Positions 9,161-16,857 of a stretch of 64,000 nucleotides of DNA are shown here, piece by piece. This DNA comes from Oscillospiraceae bacterium (GTDB lineage Bacteria > Bacillota > Clostridia > Oscillospirales > Oscillospiraceae): positions 78,836 through 142,835 of the forward strand of contig SVMM01000010.1 of assembly GCA_015067435.1 (NCBI GenBank), read 5' to 3'. Within the stretch, counting starts at the first letter, position 1, and the number at the start of each line of letters is the position of its first letter. The notes under the pieces were generated by a model. It saw nothing but the letters and a program-made list of their open reading frames with translations. It was not told where the DNA came from and searched no databases. Both the position numbers and the translations under genes were made by a program.

Positions 9161-10280
9161 TGATATCGTCCTTTCCGCCCTTCATAATGACGATCTCGCC
9201 CTGCTCCTCCAAACCGCGGATGATGGCGACGATACGGGTCTGCGCCTCCTCGACGTCCTTCATACGGACATTGCTCGTGATCTCCAGATCGTCGCGGATA
9301 CTCTCGGCCATACGGCTGGACATGTTGCCGAAGAGCTTGTTGGCGACCTCCTGGTTCGCCGCCTTGAGTGCGAGCACCAGATCCTTCGGGTCGCAGTCGC
9401 GCACGAAGCGCTGCACGCTGCGGTCGTCCATCGTAACGATGTCCTCGAACACGAACATACGCTTGCGGATCTCGTCGGCCAGCTCCTCGTTGCGGGAGCT
9501 GAGTCCGTCGAAGATCGACTTCTCGCTGGAGCGGTCGATGTTGTTCATGACGCTCGCCACGAAGTCGATGCCGCCGACCTTGACGTTGCTGTTGCTGACG
9601 AAAATGTTATCGAATCGCTTTTGCATCTCGTTTTCAATGATCTTGATGGCGGTCGGGGACGCGCTGTCCATCTGCGCCATGCTCTCCACGACCTTGATCT
9701 GCCGGCGACCCTCAAGCTGCTCGATGACCGCCGCTGCCTTGTCCGGCGCGACGTAGGAGAGCACCAGCGCGATGGTCTGCGGGCGCTCGTATTGCAACGC
9801 CGTGTACAGGTCCTTTTCGCGCGCCTTGTTGAGGAAGGCGAACTCTCTGGTTTTGAGGGACTTCGTCACCCTTGCCAGCAGCTCGTTCGCGGTCGCGCCG
9901 CCGAACGCCTTTTCCAGCACCGAACGCGCATACTCAAGGCCGCCCTCCGTGACCGCCTTGTTCATCATGCACATCTGGTAGTACTCGTTGAGCACTGCCT
10001 GCGTGGTCTCCGCGTCCACGAAGCCGAGCTTCGCGACCTCGATCGTGACCTGCTCGATCTCGTCGGGCTCCATGTGCTGATAGATGAGCGAGGCCTTCTC
10101 CGTGCCCAGCGCCACGATGACCGCCGCCGCCTTCTGCTCCGGGGTCAGGTCTCTTTTTTCCGCCTCGCCCTTCTGCTGTGCGCCTGCCGACTGTTCCGGT
10201 TCTTGGGTTTCCTCTACCTCTTCCTCCACCGCGGCGGCTTTTCCTCTTTTGCCCCTCGGCGGTTTATCCTTTCTGGCCAC
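9153..10280 (-). CDS. fliG: Flagellar motor switch protein FliG
   Basis: FliG is the C-ring protein that receives torque from MotA. Conserved parts include LTPEQKAAAVIVALGTEKASLIYQHM, IALVLSYVAPDKAAAVIEQL and the EHPQ-like region. The C-terminal torque helix reads FVRDCDPKDLVLALKAANQEVANKLFGNMSSRMAE, described here in outline, with the charged residues expected for MotA contact. At 375 residues it is longer than typical because of a ~45-residue Lys/Glu-rich N-terminal extension. The start is a GTG at 10278-10280 with GGAGGTGAG. Confidence 0.97.
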   Translation of the reverse strand: MARKDKPPRGKRGKAAAVEEEVEETQEPEQSAGAQQKGEAEKRDLTPEQKAAAVIVALGTEKASLIYQHMEPDEIEQVTIEVAKLGFVDAETTQAVLNEYYQMCMMNKAVTEGGLEYARSVLEKAFGGATANELLARVTKSLKTREFAFLNKAREKDLYTALQYERPQTIALVLSYVAPDKAAAVIEQLEGRRQIKVVESMAQMDSASPTAIKIIENEMQKRFDNIFVSNSNVKVGGIDFVASVMNNIDRSSEKSIFDGLSSRNEELADEIRKRMFVFEDIVTMDDRSVQRFVRDCDPKDLVLALKAANQEVANKLFGNMSSRMAESIRDDLEITSNVRMKDVEEAQTRIVAIIRGLEEQGEIVIMKGGKDDIIA

Positions 10281-10312
10281 GAACTCACCTCCCCGTAATC
10301 AAGCGGCTATTC

Positions 10313-11962
10313 TCAGCCCTCCTCGCCGCGCAGCCAGTTCTTGAGCATCTGCGCCGCGATGGAAGGATTCTCCTCGACGAACTTGCGCACGTCCTGGCGG
10401 ACCTGCATGACCTCCTCGGTGTGCACGTCCATGATGTCCGCGCCCTGTGCGGCCGCAAGCGCCGCCGCGGCTGCCTCCGCCTCGGCCGCCTCGGCCGCAG
10501 CCGCAGCCTCCGCCGCCGCGGCCTCCTCCGCCAGCAGCAGCGCGACGCGCTTCTTCTTCTTGCTGCGCAGCAGCAGGATGATGAGCAGCAGCGCAAGGAA
10601 CAGCGCAAAGCCGGCGATGGCCGCGTAGACCGCCCACGCGGGCAGGCCGAAGAGCATCGAGATCTCCTGGATCGCCGAATCTCCGCTGCCGCCCGTCTGA
10701 TAGAACGGATAGGAGACGATCGCGACCTTCTCCGCCGCGATGTCGGAGCCGATGCCCGCAGCCGTTGCGGCGAGGCGGACAAACTTCTCCGGGTTTTGCA
10801 GGTTGACCTTCGTGCTGTTCACCGCGATGGCGACGGTCACGTCCGTGATCGTTCCGGGCGGCTGCTCGATCTGAACGTTGTCCTGCGAGATGCGGTAGTT
10901 GATCTCGCCGGAGTTGTAGATCTCGGTCTCGTCGCCGCGCACCTGCGCCTGATTGACGACGTACTCGTTGATTTCGGTGTTTGTCGGCGTGCCGACCACG
11001 CCGCCCGCCGCCTCGTCTCCGCCGCGGACCAGACTGTTGTCCCAGATCTGCGAGCCGATGATGCCGCGCCCGCCGGTGGAACCGTCCGCCGCCCACTCGG
11101 GCTCGCGGTAGATGAGGGACTCGGTGTAGGTGCGCTTCACGTCCACGGTGCTGTGGACGCTGACCTCGATGTTGTCGACGCCCACGATGGGCACCAGAAC
11201 GGACATGATGCTGTTGCGCAGCTGCTCGTTCACCTGTGATTCCAGGCCGAGCTTGTACTTCATGGTGTCGTCGAGCGCGTCGGCAATGCCGCCGCTGGTG
11301 TAGCGGTTGCCCGCCCCGTCCTCGACGGTGACGTTGTCGATGGTCAGGCCCTGCTGGGCGTTGGCGACCAGGCGCTGGATGGCGGCGACCTGGCCGGAGG
11401 TCAGCGTCTTGCCGTTTTTCATCTGCACCATGATGGATGCCTTTGCATCCAGCACGGTCTCGTCAAGTATGTAACGGTGATCCTCGCCGGGCGTGATGTT
11501 CACGCGCGCGTCCGCCACGCCGTCGAACCACTTGATGGTGGAGGCCAGCCGCTCCTGCAGCTCGAACAGGGCGAGCTGCTGCCGGTCGGCGGACGAGGAC
11601 AGGGCGCTGACGTTGTTCAGATACGTGCCGTAGCCGTAGCCGGTGGTCGGAACGCCCTGCTGGATGACCAGCGCGCGCAGGCGGTCCGCCTGATTGGCGC
11701 GCACCTTTATGGTGTCGTCGCCGACGAACTTCACATCCGTGTAGCCCGACGCCTCCAGCGCGCTGACCACGGCGGTCATATCCTCAGTCGAAAGCCCGCT
11801 GAACAGGATCGCGTAGGGACGCGAATTGCTGTAGACCACAAGGGAAACGATCAATACGAGGATGGCGGCGGCGCCGACAGCCAGACCGATCTTCATGCCC
11901 TTTTTCATGTTCTTGAAGAAATCGCGGACCCGTCCCCAGGCCTGCTTGACTCTCTCAGGCAA
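10313..11962 (-). CDS. fliF: Flagellar MS-ring protein FliF
   Basis: FliF builds the MS ring, the first flagellar structure in the membrane. The 549-residue product has an N-terminal membrane helix (about 25-47) and the YscJ-type ring-building domain with FSGLSTEDMTAVVSALEASGY. A second membrane helix (about 440-465) follows, and then a cytoplasmic tail that binds FliG. An unusual Ala/Glu tract of nearly 40 residues (about 475-510) precedes the FliG-binding end EENPSIAAQMLKNWLRGEEG. The start is a TTG at 11960-11962 with GGGAGG nine bases upstream. Confidence 0.96.
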   Translation of the reverse strand: MPERVKQAWGRVRDFFKNMKKGMKIGLAVGAAAILVLIVSLVVYSNSRPYAILFSGLSTEDMTAVVSALEASGYTDVKFVGDDTIKVRANQADRLRALVIQQGVPTTGYGYGTYLNNVSALSSSADRQQLALFELQERLASTIKWFDGVADARVNITPGEDHRYILDETVLDAKASIMVQMKNGKTLTSGQVAAIQRLVANAQQGLTIDNVTVEDGAGNRYTSGGIADALDDTMKYKLGLESQVNEQLRNSIMSVLVPIVGVDNIEVSVHSTVDVKRTYTESLIYREPEWAADGSTGGRGIIGSQIWDNSLVRGGDEAAGGVVGTPTNTEINEYVVNQAQVRGDETEIYNSGEINYRISQDNVQIEQPPGTITDVTVAIAVNSTKVNLQNPEKFVRLAATAAGIGSDIAAEKVAIVSYPFYQTGGSGDSAIQEISMLFGLPAWAVYAAIAGFALFLALLLIILLLRSKKKKRVALLLAEEAAAAEAAAAAEAAEAEAAAAALAAAQGADIMDVHTEEVMQVRQDVRKFVEENPSIAAQMLKNWLRGEEG

Positions 11963-12005
11963 GCGCGTCGACCTCCCTTCTCACCCGTATCAATGCGCGC
12001 ATGGA

Positions 12006-12308
12006 TCACAGGCTGATACGCATCAGCTCATTGTAAGCGTCCATCGATTTGTTGCGAAGCTGCACCAGAAGATCGACGGAAAGCTGCGCCTTGGTGGACG
12101 CGATGGTCAGAAGCGCGGGATTGTCGAGCTGTCCGGTCGCCATCAGGTACTCCATCTGCGTCTTCTCGGCGTCCGTGGTGCGCACGGCGTCGATGGCGGA
12201 CTGAAAAATGTCGGAAAACGGGCTGCCTTCCTTCTCCGGCGCCGTCTCCTGCTCCGCGCGGAGGCTCGGCAGCGGCATTTCCGTCCACAGCGGTTGGATC
12301 GTGTTCAT
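12006..12308 (-). CDS. fliE: Flagellar hook-basal body protein FliE
   Basis: FliE joins the MS ring to the rod. The product has 100 residues. The conserved C-terminal helix is present (SDIFQSAIDAVRTTDAEK ... VDLLVQLRNKSMDAYNELMRISL, shortened here), with the family motif of a helical hairpin ending in MNEIMRM-like residues. The ATG has a strong GAGGAGGAAAG site. It occupies the usual place between flgC and fliF. Confidence 0.94.
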   Translation of the reverse strand: MNTIQPLWTEMPLPSLRAEQETAPEKEGSPFSDIFQSAIDAVRTTDAEKTQMEYLMATGQLDNPALLTIASTKAQLSVDLLVQLRNKSMDAYNELMRISL

Positions 12309-12336
12309 CGCTTTCCTCCTCTACACGGTGCGGCGC

Positions 12337-12804
12337 TTACACGCCGATGTCCAGTCCGCGCTGCATGACCTGCTTGAGCGCGTTGAACGCGGTCACGTTG
12401 GCGCTGAACGCCTGGCTCGCCGCCATGGCGTCCGTCACCTCCGCCACGAGCGTGACGTTCGGCAGCTGCACGTAGCCCTCCTCGTTCGCGTCCGGGTGCG
12501 TGGGGTCGTAGACCATGGGCAGCTCGCTCTGGTCCTCGGCGATCTCGACGATCTTGACGCCGCCCGCCTGCTCATAGCCGCGGTTTGAAACCGTGCGTCC
12601 CCTGCGCGCCGCGCGGGACATCGCCTCGCGGAAGCCGTTCTTGCCGGTCTCCGCCTGCATGACGGTGATCTTGCGGCGATAGGCGCCGCCGCCCTCGGTG
12701 CGGGTGGTGTTCAGGTTGGTGATGTTCTCCGAAATGACGTCCAGTCGCGCCTGCTGCGCGGTCATACCGGAGCCGACAATGTTCATGCTGCTGAAAAATG
12801 CCAT
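12337..12804 (-). CDS. flgC: Flagellar basal-body rod protein FlgC
   Basis: FlgC is a proximal rod subunit. The N-terminal rod signature is SSMNIVGSGMTAQQARLDVI, followed by SENITNLNTTRTEGGGAYRRK. The C-terminal partner helix is VTDAMAASQAFSANVTAFNALK. At 155 residues it is full length for the family. It follows flgB by 27 bases and has GGGAGTG before the ATG. Confidence 0.96.
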   Translation of the reverse strand: MAFFSSMNIVGSGMTAQQARLDVISENITNLNTTRTEGGGAYRRKITVMQAETGKNGFREAMSRAARRGRTVSNRGYEQAGGVKIVEIAEDQSELPMVYDPTHPDANEEGYVQLPNVTLVAEVTDAMAASQAFSANVTAFNALKQVMQRGLDIGV

Positions 12805-12831
12805 GGCTCACACTCCCGTTCGTCTGCCGGC

Positions 12832-13248
12832 TCAGCCGTTGATGGCTCTGCCCAGCGTGGTAAAATCGTTGTTGAGGGCCTGCAGGGTGTACTCCATCTG
12901 GTAGGCGGTGCGCACGGCTTCAAGGCTCTGTTCGAGGACGTTGACGCCGTTTTCGTCCATGCGCGTGACCTCCTCGTCGTCCTCGACCTCCCACGCCGCC
13001 GTTTCGATGGCGCGGCGCGTCTTGGAGCGGGTGTGCCCGTGGCGCTCCGCCGCCTTGAGCCTCTGCTCGAATTTCTTCTCAAAGGTGACTGTTTTGACCT
13101 TGTATCCGGGCGTCTCTGCGTTGGCGATGTTATCCAGATGCGCCGCCTGCTTCGTCCACAGATAATCCATGGATTTTTCCAGCATCCGCATGCTGTTGCT
13201 GGTGATGCCGCCCGTCGTGGTCGTACCGATCCCGGTCAGTTTATCCAT
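12832..13248 (-). CDS. flgB: Flagellar basal-body rod protein FlgB
   Basis: FlgB is a proximal rod subunit and the first gene of the operon. The N-terminal half has LEKSMDYLWTKQAAHLDNIANAETPGYK-type residues, shown in part, with the NIANAETPGYK hallmark. The C-terminal helix is NVLEQSLEAVRTAYQMEYTLQAL. The frame extends to a TTG at 13275, but the ATG at 13246-13248 follows AAAGGGAGG at good spacing and gives the usual 138-residue protein, so it is preferred. Confidence 0.94.
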   Translation of the reverse strand: MDKLTGIGTTTTGGITSNSMRMLEKSMDYLWTKQAAHLDNIANAETPGYKVKTVTFEKKFEQRLKAAERHGHTRSKTRRAIETAAWEVEDDEEVTRMDENGVNVLEQSLEAVRTAYQMEYTLQALNNDFTTLGRAING

Positions 13249-13312
13249 CACAGCGCCTCCCTTTCGCGGGCACAATACGCCCTTTTATCCTATAATCCTA
13301 GTATTCCTTATA

Positions 13313-13341
13313 TTTATATCACAACCCCGGCAAATAATCAA
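13313..13341 (-). promoter_or_regulatory. Putative sigma-A promoter of the flgB operon
   Basis: Reading leftwards, TTGATT (13336-13341) and TATAAA (13313-13318) are separated by 17 bases. This would start transcription near 13306, about 58 bases before flgB. The surrounding 13276-13480 stretch is AT-rich against a GC-rich genome, as expected for a promoter region. It is the only good candidate for the long basal-body operon. Confidence 0.5.
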
Positions 13342-13480
13342 TGAAAATTTCGACAGAAAAACGATATTTTTCTGTATTTCCAGAAAATAACGCAACCATT
13401 TTTTACCAAATTTGACATGAGTGGTTATTTTTTGCGACAATCCGGCACTTTTCGGGCAGGATCGGCAGAAAAATAACAAA

Positions 13481-13507
13481 GACCCCGGCACATATTGTGC
13501 CGGGGTC
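13481..13507 (-). terminator. Rho-independent terminator of the chemoreceptor gene
   Basis: A 12-base perfect stem (GACCCCGGCACA with TGTGCCGGGGTC, loop of three) lies 36 bases after the chemoreceptor stop. On the minus strand it is followed by a TTTGTTATTTTT tract. It separates the chemoreceptor from the flgB promoter. Confidence 0.85.
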
Positions 13508-13542
13508 CGAAAGGATCGTCCGTATCTTGGGGAATCGCCGGA

Positions 13543-15372
13543 TCAGTACTTGTCGCTCCCGGCGTAGCCGATGCTGGCCGAAGGACTGCCGAAGCTGTCG
13601 CCCGAAGGGGCGGGCGAGGGAGCGGGTGCGGGAGCGGGAGCGGAATAGGCGGGCGCGCTGCTGCGTCCCATGCCCATGCCGCTCTTGCCGCTGCCGTGGC
13701 TGAGCGTGAAGCGGCCGACCAGCTCCTTGAGGAGGTTCGCCTGTCCGGACAGCTCCTCCGACGCCGCCGCCGACTCCTCCGCCGTTGCGGAGTTCGTCTG
13801 GACCACGCTGGAGATCTGGTCGATACCGGTGCTGACCTGCGCAACGTCGTGCGTCTGCTGCTGCGTCGCGTCGGAGATGAGGTTCACCGCCTCCATGACC
13901 TTCTCGGCGCGCAGAACGACTTCCTTGAGGGACTCGTCCGTCTCGGTGGCGAGGCGTCCGCCCTCCTTGACCGCCTTGACCGTGTCCTCGATGAGCGTGG
14001 ACGTGCTGGCGGAGGCCTCCTGCGACTTCGTGGCGAGGTTGCGCACCTCGTCCGCGACGACCGCGAAGCCCTTGCCCGCGGCGCCCGCGCGCGCCGCCTC
14101 GACCGCGGCGTTCAGCGCGAGGATGTTGGTCTGGAACGCGATGTCCTCGATGGTCTTGATGACCTTGCTGATCTCCTGGCTCTTCGCCTCGATGTCGCGC
14201 ATGGCGGTCATCAGCTCGGACATGTGCGCGGAGCAGATCTCAATCTGGTCGTGGGACTGCTGGTTGTCCTCACGCGCGTTGCGCGCATGGCCGGCGGTCG
14301 CCTCGACCTGATTGCTGATCTCGTTGATGGTGGCGGCCAGCTCCTCGATGGAGGAAGCCTGCTCGGTGGCGCCCTGCGCCAGCGCCTGCGCGCTGGAGGA
14401 CACCTGCTCGCCGCCGGAGTTGACCTGGTCGGCGGAATCATCGATCTGGGAGAGCGTGTCGCTCATGGAGGCGGTCAGCTGGATCATCGCCTCGCGCAGG
14501 CGGACGAAATCTCCGACATACGCGTTCGGGCAGGCGCTTCTGGTGGCAAAATTGCCCTTGCCCATATCGGAGAGCTGGTGATCCACGTCGCCGATGATAT
14601 CGCGGAAGGTTCTGGTCAAAGCGCGCAGATTGTCGGCAAGAACGCCCAGCGCATCCTGCGACTCATAGGTGATCTCCGCGTTGAGGTTGCCGCCCGCGAC
14701 CTCCTGAGACGCGCGCTGCATCTCGGTGATCGGGTTGGTGATGCCGTTGGAGATCGTGATGCCGAGGAACACGCCCACACCGGCGCTGATGATGCACGCC
14801 ACGATGATGACGACGCGCGCGGTCGTCGCCTCTTTCTTGGCCTCGGCGAGCATGTTGTCCGCCTCGTCCGCGGCGGCGTCGCAGATCTTGTCGCAGTCGT
14901 TGATCATCTCGCTCAGCGTCGGGACAACATTCGTCAGATAGTTCGGGATCGCCGAGGCGTTGTTCGCGGCGCGGAGGTCGCTGAGCACCTGATTGTAGGT
15001 CGGCTTGATGTTCGACCACTTTGAGCTGACCTGCTTGACCGCGCTCTGATCCTTGTAGCACTCGCCGAGCGCGGCGATGTTGCCCTCCATGGACGCCAGC
15101 GACTCATCGGCGGCCTTCAGGAAGCTGCTCGCGTCGTTGCCCTCGCCCAGCTCGATCATGGCGCGCATCGTGGCGGCGCGCAGGCTGTGGATGTCGCGCT
15201 GCAGCTCAACGCTGTTCTTGACCGACAGGTAGTCCTCCTCATAGAACTTCTCCATCGCGCTGCTCACGTTGCCGAGCATGATGATCGCCACGATACTGGT
15301 AACGATCATTAGCGCGACAATGATCATGTAGGACACGATCATCCGGGTACTGATCTTGAGATTCTTCAACAT
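13543..15372 (-). CDS. Methyl-accepting chemotaxis protein
   Basis: This 609-residue transmembrane chemoreceptor reports ligand binding to CheA/CheW. It has a membrane helix at about residues 11-34, a ~160-residue extracytoplasmic four-helix-bundle-like domain, and a second helix ([21 protein letters not shown]). A HAMP domain ([18 protein letters not shown]) and a long coiled-coil signalling domain follow. The hairpin tip has the standard [20 protein letters not shown] and [15 protein letters not shown] motifs. The C-terminus ends in a Pro/Ala/Ser-rich tail without a clear CheR-binding pentapeptide. The frame is open to 15444, but the ATG at 15370-15372 with GGAAGGGG starts at the first helix. 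It has its own promoter and terminator. Confidence 0.95.
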   Translation of the reverse strand: MLKNLKISTRMIVSYMIIVALMIVTSIVAIIMLGNVSSAMEKFYEEDYLSVKNSVELQRDIHSLRAATMRAMIELGEGNDASSFLKAADESLASMEGNIAALGECYKDQSAVKQVSSKWSNIKPTYNQVLSDLRAANNASAIPNYLTNVVPTLSEMINDCDKICDAAADEADNMLAEAKKEATTARVVIIVACIISAGVGVFLGITISNGITNPITEMQRASQEVAGGNLNAEITYESQDALGVLADNLRALTRTFRDIIGDVDHQLSDMGKGNFATRSACPNAYVGDFVRLREAMIQLTASMSDTLSQIDDSADQVNSGGEQVSSSAQALAQGATEQASSIEELAATINEISNQVEATAGHARNAREDNQQSHDQIEICSAHMSELMTAMRDIEAKSQEISKVIKTIEDIAFQTNILALNAAVEAARAGAAGKGFAVVADEVRNLATKSQEASASTSTLIEDTVKAVKEGGRLATETDESLKEVVLRAEKVMEAVNLISDATQQQTHDVAQVSTGIDQISSVVQTNSATAEESAAASEELSGQANLLKELVGRFTLSHGSGKSGMGMGRSSAPAYSAPAPAPAPSPAPSGDSFGSPSASIGYAGSDKY

Positions 15373-15459
15373 AAGTCTTACCCCTTCCCAAAATATCTGT
15401 GCTTTTATTTTCCCGCAGGGGCGGCGCCCCGGCGGCAAGACCATGATATATTACTGGAC

Positions 15460-15488
15460 ATTATACCTTGTTTTTCCTTCAAGGTCAA
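15460..15488 (-). promoter_or_regulatory. Sigma-A promoter of the chemoreceptor gene
   Basis: Leftward TTGACC (15483-15488), a 17-base spacer and a perfect TATAAT (15460-15465). Transcription would begin near 15453. The leader of about 80 bases contains a GGGGCGCCGCCCC inverted repeat around 15420, which may fold. Confidence 0.75.
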
Positions 15489-15529
15489 GAAAGAATGTTA
15501 TGGAAACCCCGTTTTTTCGTCCTTCGGAT

Positions 15530-16852
15530 TTATCCATCCAAACCGATCACGGATGGGGACAACTCCGTAATCACGCCGTCGCCGTCGTCGCGGAAGACCT
15601 TGGTGGAATCCGGACTGAGCAGGAAGCGTCCCGCGAACTCGTTCGTGCCCGTCTGCTCGTTCACGGTGTACACCATGACCTCGCGGCATTGCAGCCCGTC
15701 GACCTTCGTCGTGCGGCCGGTGGCGTAATAGCGGTAGGCGTCCATGCTCTCGCCCTCCAGGCCGAGGCTCTGCGGCGAGAACGACGCAAAGCGGCTGAGC
15801 GCCTGCGAGGTGTTATGCGGCTCCGAATGTGTCGGCTCTGTCGGAGTGGCGGGAGTCGTCGGCGCAGACGGTTCCCCATTGGGGTCCTCGCCGCCCGGTT
15901 CGCCCGTGCCGGGTTCTTCTCCGCCGGGTTCCTCGCCTCCGGGCTCCTCTCCTCCGGGGTTCTCACCTCCGGGCTCCTCTCCTCCGGGCTCCTCGCCGCC
16001 CGGCTCGGTCACGCCCGGCTCATCGGAAGGGTCCGGTTCCTTTTTCGACCACGGCTTCAGGATCAGCAGCAGCGCCGCGGCGGCGATGAGCACAACGGCG
16101 GGGATCAGGATCAGAAGCAGCGGGATCTTTTTCTTTTTGCCCTCGCCCTCTTCGCCTTCCTGTCCTTCGCCCTTCTTGCTTTTTTTCGGCTTTTTGGGCT
16201 TCTTCGGCTTTTTCTTCTTTTTCTTCTTGCCGTCGTCCTCTTCCTCTTCGCCGGTGTTGTCGGGCCAGCCGGCGGCCTCGCCGCCCGCGCCGGGCTCCGG
16301 CGTGCCTTCCGCGCCCCATGCTTCGCCGCCTTCCTCCGGGGCGCCCCATGCCTGCTCCGCGCCGGGCTCTTCCGCGGTCGGCCACGCGTTCGGGTCCGCC
16401 GCGCCGGCGTCCTCCGCCGCAGGCCAACCCGCCGCGCCGGGATCACCCCAGCCGGCTCCGCCCGCCGCGTCCTCCGCCGCAGGCCAACCCGCCGCTCCGG
16501 GATCGCCCCAGCCGGCTCCGCCCGCCGCGTCCTCCGCCGCAGGCCAGCCCGCCGCTCCGGGATCGCCCCAACCGGCTCCGCCCGCCGCGTCCTCCGCCGC
16601 AGGCCAGCCCGCCGCTCCGGGGTCGCCCCAGCCGGCTCCGTCGGCCACGGGCTGCCCCGATTCGTCCAGCGTGGGCCATGCGGCGGGCGCAAAGCCTTCC
16701 GCCGCGGCGTCCTCTGCCGCGGGCCACTCCCCGGGGGCTTCCGCGCCGGCATCCTCCGGCGTCGGCCACGCGTGCGGGTTCTCGCTCTCGGGACTGTCCG
16801 CTTTTTTCTTTCCCTTGCGGCCCAGGCCCTGGAAAACATCCTTAATACCCAT
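15530..16852 (-). CDS. Repeat-rich single-pass membrane protein of unknown function
   Basis: I do not recognise this 440-residue protein. Residues 1-20 are basic. Residues about 30-165 are acidic Trp/Pro/Ala/Gly-rich and include tandem 20-residue repeats (GWGDPGAAGWPAAEDAAGGA). A run of lysines with KKPKK repeats follows, then one membrane helix (IPLLLILIPAVVLIAAAALLLIL). After that come Pro-Gly-Gly-Glu-Glu repeats and a ~85-residue C-terminal domain (AYRYYATGRTTKVDG ... VYTVNEQTG). The lysine block before the helix predicts N-inside, C-outside topology. It begins inside the stop region of the FtsA-like gene (a GTG at 16859-16861 overlaps that stop; the ATG at 16850-16852 after GGTGA is preferred), so the two are co-translated. 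A role in envelope assembly is inferred from this linkage. Confidence 0.8.
   Translation of the reverse strand: MGIKDVFQGLGRKGKKKADSPESENPHAWPTPEDAGAEAPGEWPAAEDAAAEGFAPAAWPTLDESGQPVADGAGWGDPGAAGWPAAEDAAGGAGWGDPGAAGWPAAEDAAGGAGWGDPGAAGWPAAEDAAGGAGWGDPGAAGWPAAEDAGAADPNAWPTAEEPGAEQAWGAPEEGGEAWGAEGTPEPGAGGEAAGWPDNTGEEEEDDGKKKKKKKPKKPKKPKKSKKGEGQEGEEGEGKKKKIPLLLILIPAVVLIAAAALLLILKPWSKKEPDPSDEPGVTEPGGEEPGGEEPGGENPGGEEPGGEEPGGEEPGTGEPGGEDPNGEPSAPTTPATPTEPTHSEPHNTSQALSRFASFSPQSLGLEGESMDAYRYYATGRTTKVDGLQCREVMVYTVNEQTGTNEFAGRFLLSPDSTKVFRDDGDGVITELSPSVIGLDG
16421..16660 (-). repeat. Tandem 60-base repeats within the membrane protein gene
   Basis: Four consecutive 60-base units are nearly identical, differing by only a few substitutions, with the last unit partial. 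Each encodes 20 residues with the core WGDPGAAGWPAAEDAAG. The period is a multiple of three, so changes in copy number keep the frame. Near-identity at the DNA level points to recent expansion. Confidence 0.9.
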
Positions 16853-16857
16853 CTTTG

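Noticed and set aside
16421..16660. Possible CRISPR array
   Set aside because: The 60-base units are contiguous coding repeats without spacers.
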